DNA from: Dactylosporangium sp040689395
GTDB taxonomy: Bacteria > Actinomycetota > Actinomycetes > Mycobacteriales > Micromonosporaceae
DNA: 64,000 bases
Reading direction: 5' to 3'
Assembly (NCBI RefSeq): GCF_040689395.1
Contig: NZ_JBFAZX010000032.1
Span: forward strand, 1-64,000
Position 1 is the first letter of the stretch, and every line of letters begins with the position of its first letter. Made by a program: the position numbers and the translations under genes. A model generated the notes under the pieces. It had not been told where the DNA came from. It worked only from the letters and a program-made list of their open reading frames with translations, and searched no databases. Below, piece after piece: positions 32,023 through 39,690 of the stretch.

Positions 32023-32955
32023 TCAGACGGCGGCCCGTGCACGCTGCGCCTCGCGGCGCTCGACGAAGCGTGACGCCTGGGCGTCGAGGTCGGCCATGAA
32101 GGTCGCGAGCTCGTCGCGCGCCGCCTCACCGTCGCCGGACAGCGACCGGTCGAACACGCGAACCTGGCGCAGCACCGGCGTCAGCACGTCGTCATGGTGC
32201 AGTCGCAGATCGTAGATGCCGGCCTTGGCGATCTGCACCGACTTGCGGCCGAAGTTCTCGATGGTGTGGCCGGGCATCTGGAACGTGGAGGCGACCTTGG
32301 TCACGGCGCGCATCGCGGTGTTGGGCGCGAGTTCGAACGCCGCGCTGAGCAGGTTGCGGTAGAAGATCATGTGCAGGTTCTCGTCGGCGGCGACGCGGGC
32401 CAGCAGCTGCTCACAGACCGGGTCACCGGAGACGGTGCCGGTGTTACGGTGCGAGACACGGGTCGCGAGCTCCTGGAACGACACGTACGCGACCGACTCG
32501 ATCAGCCCGTCGTACGCGTTCTGGAAGCCGCCCTCCATGTGGGCCATGCGCGCCCGCTCGAGCGCGACCGGGTCGACGGCACGCGTCGCGAGCAGATAGT
32601 CACGGATCGCGATACCGTGCCGGCCCTCCTCGGCCGTCCACCGATGGACCCACGTCCCCCACGCGCCGTCACGCCCGAAGACGCTGGCGATCTCGTGGTG
32701 ATAGCTGGGCAGGTTGTCCTCGGTCAGCAGGTTGACGACGAGGGAGACCCGGGCGACCTCGGACAGCTTGGACTGCCCCGGCGCCCACGCCTGTCCGCCG
32801 AGGACCCCGTCGAAGTCACGGGCCTCGCTCCACGGCACGTACTCGTGCGGGAACCACTCCTTGGCCGTGGCCAGGTGCCGGTTGAGATTCTCCTCAACGA
32901 CGGGTTCGAGCTCGCGCAGCAGTACGAGCAGGTCGGTGGGTTCGGCTGGACTCAC
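32023..32955 (-). CDS. Acyl-ACP desaturase (ferritin-like di-iron)
   Basis: The soluble desaturase inserts a double bond into acyl-ACP. The 310 residues show the di-iron ligands of the family: VVEENLNRH (first Glu), AEEGRHGIAIRDYLL (E-E-x-R-H) and AADENLHMIFYRN (E-x2-H), with a further Glu in FQELATR. It matches DesA1/DesA2-type proteins of actinobacteria in length. The GTG start overlaps the plsC stop by 4 bp, so the unsaturated acyl chain and the acyltransferase are co-produced. A strong terminator follows. Confidence 0.93.
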   Translation of the reverse strand: MSPAEPTDLLVLLRELEPVVEENLNRHLATAKEWFPHEYVPWSEARDFDGVLGGQAWAPGQSKLSEVARVSLVVNLLTEDNLPSYHHEIASVFGRDGAWGTWVHRWTAEEGRHGIAIRDYLLATRAVDPVALERARMAHMEGGFQNAYDGLIESVAYVSFQELATRVSHRNTGTVSGDPVCEQLLARVAADENLHMIFYRNLLSAAFELAPNTAMRAVTKVASTFQMPGHTIENFGRKSVQIAKAGIYDLRLHHDDVLTPVLRQVRVFDRSLSGDGEAARDELATFMADLDAQASRFVERREAQRARAAV

Positions 32956-33683
32956 TGGGCCTCCGGTTCATAAACATCTGGTGCAGGTGCACTGCCGCCC
33001 AGGTGGGCCGGCAGCCACCACGCGTCGTCCGGACCCTTCGGCGCCTGCGGATACTCCCGCTGGGCCCGGTCGAGCATGGTCGTCATGCGGGCGCGTAACT
33101 CGGCGGAGACCGCGTCCTGGCTGTCGCGGCGCGCCGGGTACAACGGCTCCCCGATGTGAATCGTGACCGCCACGCCGCGCTGGGTGAGATCGCGGGGATG
33201 GCCCTTGGTCCAGAATCGCTGGGTGCCCCACAGCACCACGGGTATCAGCGGCGTGCCGGTGGCCGCGGCAAGGCGGGCCGCGCCACTCTTGAGCTCCTTG
33301 ACGGTGAACGACTGGCTGATCGTCGCCTCGGGGAACACACCGACGACCTCGCCGGCCTTGAGCGCGGACAGCGCGGCCTTGTACGAGGCCATGCCCGCGT
33401 CGCGGTCGACCGGGATGTGGTGCATGCCGCGCATCAACGGGCCGCCGATGCCGTGGCGGAAGATCGAGTCCTTGGCCATGAACCGCACGAGGCGCTTGGA
33501 GGGGCGGGCACCGAGGCCACAGAAGATGAAGTCGAGATATGAGACGTGATTACAGGCGATGACGGCTCCCCCGTCAGCCGGCACGTGCTCCTCGCCCTCG
33601 ATCGTGATCCTCATGTCGAGAAGCCGGAACATGGTCCGCGCGAGCGCGATGACCGGCGGGTACACCAGATCTGCCATGACCAT
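32952..33683 (-). CDS. plsC: 1-acyl-sn-glycerol-3-phosphate acyltransferase
   Basis: The 243-residue PlsC-type protein has the catalytic NHVSYLD (H-x4-D), RFMAKDSIFRHGIGGPLMRG, the GVFPEATIS substrate motif (commonly FPEGTRS) and TGTPLIPVVLWGTQ. It forms phosphatidic acid from lysophosphatidic acid at the membrane. Start choices are the codons at 33683 or 33677. It heads a two-gene operon with the desaturase and is divergent from the AI-2E-type permease gene. Confidence 0.9.
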   Translation of the reverse strand: MVMADLVYPPVIALARTMFRLLDMRITIEGEEHVPADGGAVIACNHVSYLDFIFCGLGARPSKRLVRFMAKDSIFRHGIGGPLMRGMHHIPVDRDAGMASYKAALSALKAGEVVGVFPEATISQSFTVKELKSGAARLAAATGTPLIPVVLWGTQRFWTKGHPRDLTQRGVAVTIHIGEPLYPARRDSQDAVSAELRARMTTMLDRAQREYPQAPKGPDDAWWLPAHLGGSAPAPDVYEPEAQ

Positions 33684-33754
33684 ACGCTAGCGGTCCACGC
33701 TGGAGCACACCCGGTACCCTGCCTCAAGTACAGGTGCATCCCAGGGAGTTCACA

Positions 33755-34951
33755 GTGCAGGATGAGGTGCAGGACCCGCCGGCGCCACCTTCGTCGCCAC
33801 CCACGACATCCGAGCCCGTCGAGCCCGACGAGCCGTTCCGGCCCGCCGCGCCGGTGCGGCCGGAGATCGCGGTCGACATCGACGTGGTGGTCGTCGAGCC
33901 GCCGCCGCGGTTCGGCCGGCCCGGGCCGCCGATGCGCCGCTCGCCGCTGATCATCGGGTTCACCGCGGGGCTGGGCCTGGCGCTGGCGTACACCACGTAT
34001 CTGGCGGTGCAGAACGTCCGCTCGATCCTGGTCCTCATCTTCATCGCGCTGTTCCTCGCGATCGGCCTCAATCCCGCGGTGGTACGGCTGAGGAAGTGGG
34101 GCATGCCGCGCGGGCTCGCCGTCGCCGCGGTCGGTATCGGCGCGATGCTGGTGCTGTGCGGCGGCGTCGTGGCGCTCATCCCGCCGCTCGTGCAGCAGAG
34201 CAACGCGCTGATCGAGAACCTCCCCCACTACATCGACAACCTGCAGCGAAGCGACCAGCTCAACCGCCTCAACGAGCAGTACCAGCTGCTGGACCAGCTC
34301 AAGAACGTCGCGACGCCGGGTAACGTCACCAAGGCGCTCGGTGGCGTCTGGGGCGGTGTGCAGGTCGCGTTCTCCGCGGTGTTCAACATCGTGATGGTCA
34401 TCGTGCTGACGCTGTACTTCATGGCCGCCTTCGACCGGCTGAAGGAGGGCGGTTACCGGCTGGTGCCGGCGTCGCGCCGCGACCGCGTCCGGCTGCTCGG
34501 CGACGAGATCCTCACCAAGGTCGGCGCCTACCTGGGCGGCGCACTGGCGATCGCGGTCGTCGCGGGCCTGGCGTCGTTCGTGTTCCTGCTGATCATCGGC
34601 GTCGCGTATCCCTACGCCCTCGCCGTCCTCGTCGCGATCACCGACCTGATCCCGCAGATCGGCGCCACGCTGGGCGCGGTCGTGGTGAGCATTGTCGGAT
34701 TCGCGACGTCGATCCAGGCCGGCATCGCATGTGTGGTGTTCTTCATCATCTATCAGCAGATCGAGAACTACGCGATCTACCCGACGGTGATGCGCCGCGC
34801 GGTGAAGGTCACCGACCTGGCGGCGATCCTGTCGGTGCTCATCGGCGTCGCGGTGCTCGGCATCGTCGGCGCGCTCGTGGCGATCCCCGTGGTCGCGGCG
34901 GTGCAACTGCTCATCCGCGAGGTCGTCATCCCTCGGCAGAACTCCCGCTGA
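33755..34951 (+). CDS. AI-2E family (UPF0118) membrane transporter
   Basis: The protein has 398 residues from the GTG at 33755, chosen because AGGGAG lies seven bases upstream; an earlier GTG at 33734 lacks one. The first 60 residues are Pro/Glu-rich and cytoplasmic. About eight hydrophobic segments follow (SILVLIFIALFLAIGLNPAV, GIGAMLVLCGGVVALIPPLV, VVAGLASFVFLLIIGVAYPY, LIGVAVLGIVGALVAIPVVA), with the family motif ITDLIPQIGATLGA. Members export autoinducer-2 or act as Na+/H+ antiporters; the role here is open. Confidence 0.88.
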   Translation: MQDEVQDPPAPPSSPPTTSEPVEPDEPFRPAAPVRPEIAVDIDVVVVEPPPRFGRPGPPMRRSPLIIGFTAGLGLALAYTTYLAVQNVRSILVLIFIALFLAIGLNPAVVRLRKWGMPRGLAVAAVGIGAMLVLCGGVVALIPPLVQQSNALIENLPHYIDNLQRSDQLNRLNEQYQLLDQLKNVATPGNVTKALGGVWGGVQVAFSAVFNIVMVIVLTLYFMAAFDRLKEGGYRLVPASRRDRVRLLGDEILTKVGAYLGGALAIAVVAGLASFVFLLIIGVAYPYALAVLVAITDLIPQIGATLGAVVVSIVGFATSIQAGIACVVFFIIYQQIENYAIYPTVMRRAVKVTDLAAILSVLIGVAVLGIVGALVAIPVVAAVQLLIREVVIPRQNSR

Positions 34952-35243
34952 CCTGCCGCTGGTAACAGTCCCCTGCGGCATCGGCTCCGTTGCCGGTTCG
35001 GATCACCTGTCCGCACCACGGCCGGCAGGGCGGCCCCGCGCCGCTCCTGCTGGCTGCGGCGTGGAGGCCGACGGCCCGGACCGCGTTGGCCGGGTCGCTG
35101 GTGAGGAGCTCGACGAGCGCGGCGACGGGGATGCCGGCGCCACGCGGATCCAGGGACTCGTCACGCGCGAAAGCCGGGCCGAATCCGCTCGGCGCCGCGG
35201 TGGAGTGGCCCCGGTACAGCGGCGCCCGGGTACACTTCGGGCC

Positions 35244-35582
35244 ATGCAGGACGAGTCGGCGCGCGGACCGGTGGCCTATCTGGTCCGTCCGCACCGTGCC
35301 GCCCTCGTCGCGCGGACCCTCGACGAGCTGCGCGGGCCGGTCCGCGGCGTCGTCGAGCTGCCGCAGCGGCTGATGTGGAACCCGCAGCGCCGGTTCGACC
35401 TCGGCAACCACGACCTGCTGCTGTGGATGTATGAGAACGTGCTGCGCGAGGCGATCCGCCACGACGAGCTGCGCCGCTTCCTCAACAAGCGGCTCCTCGT
35501 GCAGGTGTGGCCCGAGCTCAACCTGCCGCACGGCGTGCGCCGCGCGTGGGAGGCTCGGCACGCCGCGCTGCGCAGCCGGTGA
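35244..35582 (+). CDS. Small protein coupled to an AbiEii-like nucleotidyltransferase
   Basis: The 112-residue protein is rich in Arg and Leu (LVRPHRAALVARTLDELRGP, RRFDLGNHDLLLWMYENVLR, RRFLNKRLLVQVWPELNLP). I see no certain domain, though the all-helical composition allows a DNA-binding role. Its stop overlaps the downstream GTG by 4 bp, so the two proteins are made together. In AbiE-type toxin-antitoxin pairs the upstream gene is the antitoxin. This protein is shorter than typical AbiEi and the pairing is an inference. Confidence 0.7.
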   Translation: MQDESARGPVAYLVRPHRAALVARTLDELRGPVRGVVELPQRLMWNPQRRFDLGNHDLLLWMYENVLREAIRHDELRRFLNKRLLVQVWPELNLPHGVRRAWEARHAALRSR

Positions 35583-36214
35583 TCGCCTTTTACACCGACG
35601 TCGCTCGCGTAGCACTCGCCGTCGCGGAGCGTCACGGCTTCGTGCTCGGCGGTGGTTTCGCCTGGCTGATGAACGGCCTCGTCGAGCGCCCCACCGAGGA
35701 CGTCGACCTGTTCACCGACACCGACGGCGCCGCGGGCGCGGCCGCCGACGCGGTGTGCGCGGCGCTGCGCGAGGCCGGGTACACGGTGCGCGAAGAGGAG
35801 GCCGACGACCTCCTCGAACTGTTCGCCGGCTTCGACCAGCGGGAGTTCACCGTGGGTGATGGTGATCGCACGGTACGTCTGACCCTCTCCCGCCTGGACC
35901 GCAGCCGGAGCCCCGTGATGATGGACGTCGGCCCCGTCATGCACCTGGACGACCTGATCGCCACGAAGGTCGCGGCGCTGGTCAATCGCCGCGAGGTACG
36001 CGACTACATCGACGTCGCCGCCGCGCTGGACCGGTACCCGGTCGCCGAGCTGCTGGACCTGGCCCGCCGCCAGGACCCGGCACTGGAGGACGACGACGTC
36101 GTGGCCGCCGGGCGCTACCTCGACCGCCTCGACGACGGCCGGTTCACCTTCTACGGCCTCGACGCGGAGCGGATCGCGGATCTGCGCCACCGCCTGCGAG
36201 ACTGGCCGCGCTGA
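35579..36214 (+). CDS. Nucleotidyltransferase of the AbiEii/AbiGii toxin-like family
   Basis: The 211-residue protein has the minimal nucleotidyltransferase core GFVLGGGFAWLMNGLVERPT followed by EDVDLFTD, that is G-G followed by D-x-D, as in AbiEii. MMDVGPVMHLDDLIATKVAA and REVRDYIDVAAALDRYPVA supply the conserved C-terminal Lys and Asp positions. AbiEii proteins transfer nucleotides to tRNA or other acceptors and act as toxins in abortive infection. The GTG start is set by the GTGA overlap with the preceding gene. Stand-alone housekeeping use in actinobacteria is an alternative. Confidence 0.82.
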   Translation: MIAFYTDVARVALAVAERHGFVLGGGFAWLMNGLVERPTEDVDLFTDTDGAAGAAADAVCAALREAGYTVREEEADDLLELFAGFDQREFTVGDGDRTVRLTLSRLDRSRSPVMMDVGPVMHLDDLIATKVAALVNRREVRDYIDVAAALDRYPVAELLDLARRQDPALEDDDVVAAGRYLDRLDDGRFTFYGLDAERIADLRHRLRDWPR

Positions 36215-36310
36215 CGCCCGACCGGGGAGAAATCGGCCCGTCGTGCGCCACGAGCACCGTGCCGCCGGGCGGCGACACCGGTGGATCGTCACGCCGGCAC
36301 CGCCGGCCAC

Positions 36311-36553
36311 TCAGGCGCCATAGGGCAGGTGATCGCTGGGCGCGGGGCTCACCGGCACCGGCGGCGCCTCGGGCATGACGATCCACAACATCGGGTACGC
36401 GAGGACCGCGACGCCCCCGGTCAGCAGGATGGACAGCAGGAACAGGGCGCGGACCATCGTGGGGTCGACACCGAAGTACTCGGCGATGCCGCCGAGGACG
36501 CCGGCGACGGTCCGGTCGGTTTGCGAGCGGCGCAGCCGCTTGATGTCGGTCAT
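36311..36553 (-). CDS. PspC-domain membrane protein
   Basis: The 80-residue protein opens with KRLRRSQTDRTVAGVLGGIA and continues EYFGVDPTMVRALFLLSILL, the PspC signature. Two hydrophobic segments follow and the tail is Pro-rich. PspC domains sense envelope stress or anchor regulators at the membrane. The ATG at 36553 starts the conserved motif; upstream codons do not. Confidence 0.88.
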   Translation of the reverse strand: MTDIKRLRRSQTDRTVAGVLGGIAEYFGVDPTMVRALFLLSILLTGGVAVLAYPMLWIVMPEAPPVPVSPAPSDHLPYGA

Positions 36554-36698
36554 GACAGCAAGGTTGCCCGCCGAAGCACCCCGCCGGCCTCGGGTAACGC
36601 CCTGAGCTCCCCCTGAGTCCTCACCCCGGACACGCCCCGCTCGAACTACTCCAACCCGCGTCCGGCGACCTCGCCTGGTCGACCACCGGAAATGCACG

Positions 36699-37109
36699 CT
36701 AGGGCTCCCGAGCGACTGCCGCGCCAGTGAACGGCGCCCCGTCCATCGTTGTCGCCATCAGCCGCCACAATGTCACGTCGAAGATCAGCGTGATCGAGGT
36801 GATCCGGCCGTTTCCGAGCCGGAAGTGTTCGGCGGTACGTTGCGTGCCGACCGGTGTGGCTGTGTGCACGTCGTAGACGAGGACGGCCTCAGTCTCGCCG
36901 TACAGCTCGCTGATCATGTCGACACCGGTGACGACTTGGAGGAATCCGGGCAGTCCGGCCAGGTGACCGACGGGGTCGTCGGAGCTCATGAGCGGGCTCT
37001 GGAAGGTGAACTGCTCGGCAAGGTGCGCGACGGCGGCGGGTACGTCGCCGAGGAACCTCGCGTCGTGATACGCCCGAACGGTCTGTCGGGTCTGGTTGTT
37101 CGCTGTCAT
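36699..37109 (-). CDS. NTF2-like / SnoaL-like protein
   Basis: The 136-residue protein has the cone-shaped NTF2 fold pattern: RQTVRAYHDARFLGDVPAAV, HLAEQFTFQSPLMSSDDP and RTAEHFRLGNGRITSITLIF ending in FDVTLW. Such proteins bind or convert small hydrophobic molecules; no catalytic residues are certain. It follows the MarR regulator gene by about 43 bp on the same strand, probably in one transcript controlled by that regulator. Confidence 0.8.
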   Translation of the reverse strand: MTANNQTRQTVRAYHDARFLGDVPAAVAHLAEQFTFQSPLMSSDDPVGHLAGLPGFLQVVTGVDMISELYGETEAVLVYDVHTATPVGTQRTAEHFRLGNGRITSITLIFDVTLWRLMATTMDGAPFTGAAVAREP

Positions 37110-37152
37110 CGGATCCAGCTCTCCTGTCGGTGTCGGCTGTTCGGGATCCCAT

Positions 37153-37737
37153 TCACGGCTGGGCCTCGTCCCCGCCGTCGGCCCGGCTCAGGTGCTGGTC
37201 GAGGTGATGCTGGTTGTCGACCAGGCGCAAGCAGAGATGCCGCAGCTGGATCAGCTCGGCGGGTGTGAAACCTCGGAATATCGCGGACATGGCAACCTGG
37301 GTGGGCAGCCGGAAGGAATCCATCCACTCCAGCCCCGCTGGAGTGATCCGGGCCAGAACGGAACGTCGGTCGCGCCGATCGGGAACCCGCTGGGCCAGCC
37401 CGTCGCGTTCGAGGGTGTCGACCAGCCCGGTGACATTGCGTGAACTCACGCCGGCCGACTGAGCAAGGTCACCGATGCTGATTCCGTCGTCGGGCACCGC
37501 ACTGAGCCGAATCAGGATGTCGAGCGCCCCGGCGCTCAGGCCACGGCTGTTCGCCCCACGAGCACGCATACGGTCGACCGCGTGGGAGGCGGCGCGAACA
37601 GCGGCTGAGGCTTCGAGAGCAAGGGTGTCGCCCCCGACGGTGAACAAGGCCATAGCGGCCCTGACCTGGGGATCGAAAAGCCCGTCGTCAGGGTCGCGCT
37701 CCAGGCGGCCCTCTACAGATTTAGACACGTTCTTCAT
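37153..37737 (-). CDS. MarR-family transcriptional regulator
   Basis: The 194-residue protein has the MarR winged helix: LSAGALDILIRLSAVPDDGI, SIGDLAQSAGVSSRNVTGLV as recognition helix region and DRRDRRSVLARITPAGLEWM as wing. N- and C-terminal helices form the dimer arm. A 19-bp inverted repeat 17-71 bp upstream is the likely operator, implying autoregulation and control of the downstream NTF2-like gene. The effector is unknown. Confidence 0.9.
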   Translation of the reverse strand: MKNVSKSVEGRLERDPDDGLFDPQVRAAMALFTVGGDTLALEASAAVRAASHAVDRMRARGANSRGLSAGALDILIRLSAVPDDGISIGDLAQSAGVSSRNVTGLVDTLERDGLAQRVPDRRDRRSVLARITPAGLEWMDSFRLPTQVAMSAIFRGFTPAELIQLRHLCLRLVDNQHHLDQHLSRADGGDEAQP

Positions 37738-37753
37738 AGTGAAGCACTACTTC

Positions 37754-37808
37754 ATTACGTACTTCCTTAACCCGTCGGCCAGAGTCGGCGGTTAAGAACG
37801 TACGTAAT
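37754..37808. promoter_or_regulatory. 19-bp inverted repeat, likely MarR operator
   Basis: Arms 37754-37772 (ATTACGTACTTCCTTAACC) and 37790-37808 match at 17 of 19 positions around a 17-base loop. It lies directly upstream of the marR-like gene. Confidence 0.68.
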
Positions 37809-37832
37809 GCGAGCGCCACTTCCCCTCAGGCG

Positions 37833-37847
37833 TCCTAGGAAACTAGG
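37833..37847. promoter_or_regulatory. CCTAG-N4-CTAGG palindrome, third copy in the window
   Basis: TCCTAGGAAACTAGG shares the core of the palindromes at 23446-23461 and 24117-24132 (TCCTAGGA, two bases, CTAGG). Such symmetric sites resemble GntR-type operators. The regulator is unknown. Confidence 0.5.
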
Positions 37848-38036
37848 TGGGAGGCGAAGCGGCGCGGCAGCTCGGTAAGCCGGACAGCCTGAACGGGTCC
37901 GGCCCAGACTGAGACGGTCGCCCGGAAAGCGAACACGGCGACTTCGCCGTGGCCAGGGACACGCCAGCGGCCTACCGGCGCTGCACCATTTGACATTATG
38001 GGCTGCCGTTCGGGGCGGTGGTTTCGATCGGGTTCT

Positions 38037-38042
38037 GGGATA
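38037..38042 (+). promoter_or_regulatory. -10 box of a probably leaderless transcript
   Basis: GATAAT ends ten bases before the ATG at 38052, a spacing typical of leaderless mRNAs in actinobacteria. No ribosome-binding site precedes the ATG. Confidence 0.5.
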
Positions 38043-38051
38043 ATTACATGC

Positions 38052-38759
38052 ATGGGGCAGCTGGGATTGTTTTCGAAGACGGAGTTGGCTGCCATGCGTG
38101 ACCGGACCAGGTCACGTCGTTATTCTCCGGCGAAGGAGCAGTTCCGCCGGGAGCATGCGCGGCATCGGGAATGGGGCCTGGCCAGAAGGCACTCCGAGAA
38201 GCTGCGCCGCCTGCACGGTGACACCACCCCGCCGGCGGTCAGCGACCAGCGGGACGGTCAGATGCGTGGGCCGGTGCAGGGGCCGGTGCCGCCCTCACCG
38301 CCGCCGGTCACGCAGCCTGACCAGGAACGACGTCTCGAGAGCAGCGCCGCGGCGGACGACCGTGATCCCGCACCCCGCCAGGTGGACGGCGCCGGACGGC
38401 CCGGTCCTGTCCCGAAGCGTCGTCGCGAATCCACGCCACAGCCGCACCGACCCGCCGGCCCGGCAACGCACCGAATGATAGGCGAAAATATACGGCGACC
38501 GGTGCATCGCAGCCGTCTTTCGACAATGTCGCGCACGGCCGGGCGGCATTTCCGCCGCACGCTCCGCAAGGCGGGAACAAGCAACCGCTGCACTCGTGGA
38601 CCGCCGCTGCCGATTCCCGAATATCTCGACAATGACGATGGCCCATGCAACGTGCACATCGGCGAATGCGGATGCGCTGCTTGCGGAGGTCACACCTTAA
38701 CGCTGGACAGCGTCACCACAGTCCAAAGACGCAGCACACCCGTCTCCAATGCCGGGTAG
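38052..38759 (+). CDS. Basic protein of unknown function, doubtful C-terminal half
   Basis: From the ATG at 38052 the frame runs 235 residues. The first about 55 (MGQLGLFSKTELAAMRDRTR, YSPAKEQFRREHARHREWGL, ARRHSEKLRRLHG) look like a small basic helical actinobacterial protein I have no name for. The rest is low-complexity Pro/Arg-rich and then irregular (HIGECGCAACGGHTLTLDSV). Codon bias weakens there, so the gene may really be shorter or frameshifted. Transcription is probably leaderless. Confidence 0.5.
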   Translation: MGQLGLFSKTELAAMRDRTRSRRYSPAKEQFRREHARHREWGLARRHSEKLRRLHGDTTPPAVSDQRDGQMRGPVQGPVPPSPPPVTQPDQERRLESSAAADDRDPAPRQVDGAGRPGPVPKRRRESTPQPHRPAGPATHRMIGENIRRPVHRSRLSTMSRTAGRHFRRTLRKAGTSNRCTRGPPLPIPEYLDNDDGPCNVHIGECGCAACGGHTLTLDSVTTVQRRSTPVSNAG

Positions 38760-39195
38760 CCCGGGAGGATCCCACCCCCAGGCTCCCACAGATCCGGACA
38801 CTGGAGAGTCGACGGGGATGGCGCGGCCGTCTGTATTCGTCCGCCTCGTTGGGTCCGCAGGCACGGTGCTGGAGCGGACCTACGCCGAACTGCTCACCGG
38901 GGCCAAGATCCCACACGGCCCGAGGTCGTTCGGGGCCTACGCGATGCAGAGCGAGGCGTAACCCGCGCCGCTACCCAGGTTGGACAGCACAAGGTACGCA
39001 GCGCGCAGCCCGGCGCCTCCCGTGGGGCCGGAAGGCGCATTACGTCCGCGCCGTGCGCAGCGGATGGCGTAGGCGGCGCGTCGTGTCAGCGCGGGCCCGG
39101 CGCCGAGTGCAGCACCACCAAGTCCGGCTGCGTACCCTCGAGCGGCACCGGGACGACGCGGCGCAGCATCCTCAACCGGAACGGTTCGAACCCGG
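38760..39195. other. 436-bp stretch without a convincing gene
   Basis: A plus-strand frame at 38818-38961 starts MARPSVFVRLVG, reminiscent of the first residues of some IS630-type transposases, but the rest does not match and it ends after 47 residues. Beyond it I see no coding signal. It borders the tandem repeat on its right. Confidence 0.35.
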
Positions 39196-39690
39196 CGCAA
39201 CGACGCCACGCACAACGCCACACCCAAATCGAACGCCAGCCCAGACGACACACCGCAACGCCGGGAGCCAGGACGGCCCGGCCCGGCCCGCAACGACGCC
39301 AAGCCGGAACGTGAACACGAACAACGGAGCGTCAGCGGGCGTAACGGGGTGAACCGTCCTCAGACCCGACGCAACGACGCCACGCACAAAATCGAACGCC
39401 AGCCCAGACGACACACCGCAACGCCGGGAGCCGGGACGGCCCGGCGCGCAACGACGCCAAGCCGGGACGTGAACACGAACGATGGAGCGTCAGCGGGCGT
39501 GATGGGGTGAACCGTCCTCAGACCCGACGCAACGACGCCACGCACACCGCCACGCCCAAAATCGAGCGCCAGCGTAGACGACGCGCCGCAGCGCCGGGAG
39601 CTGGGACGGCCCGGGCCCGGCGCAACGACGCCGAGCCGGGACGTGAACACGAACGATGGAGCGTCAGCGGGCGTGGCGGGGTGGGTCGTC
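39196..39690 (-). repeat. Three tandem repeats of about 160-174 bp including the 3' end of the MFS gene
   Basis: Units start at 39196, 39370 and 39528, each with CGCAACGACGCCACGCA. Units 1 and 2 differ mainly by two small deletions (about 12 and 4 bases). Each unit contains GAGCGTCAGCGGGCGT, and in the third this is the actual stop-codon region of the exporter gene (stop at 39664). The array thus repeats the last bases of that gene plus downstream sequence. Confidence 0.82.

Larger units (their letters stand above)
37738..38051. other. 314-bp divergent regulatory region
   Basis: It holds the MarR operator (37754-37808), a CCTAG-N4-CTAGG motif (37833-37847) and, at its right edge, a -10-like GATAAT just before the ATG at 38052. 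No gene is seen. Confidence 0.5.

Noticed and set aside
38818..38961. Possible IS630-type transposase start (MARPSVFVR)
   Set aside because: Only the first nine residues resemble the family; the rest does not and the frame ends after 47 codons.
39176..39196. GGTTCGAACCC resembling a tRNA T-loop
   Set aside because: No acceptor stem, D-arm or anticodon arm can be built around it.
39196..39690. CRISPR-like or integron attC-like array
   Set aside because: Units are long (about 160-174 bp) and nearly identical throughout, with no short repeats and unique spacers and no attC core pairs.
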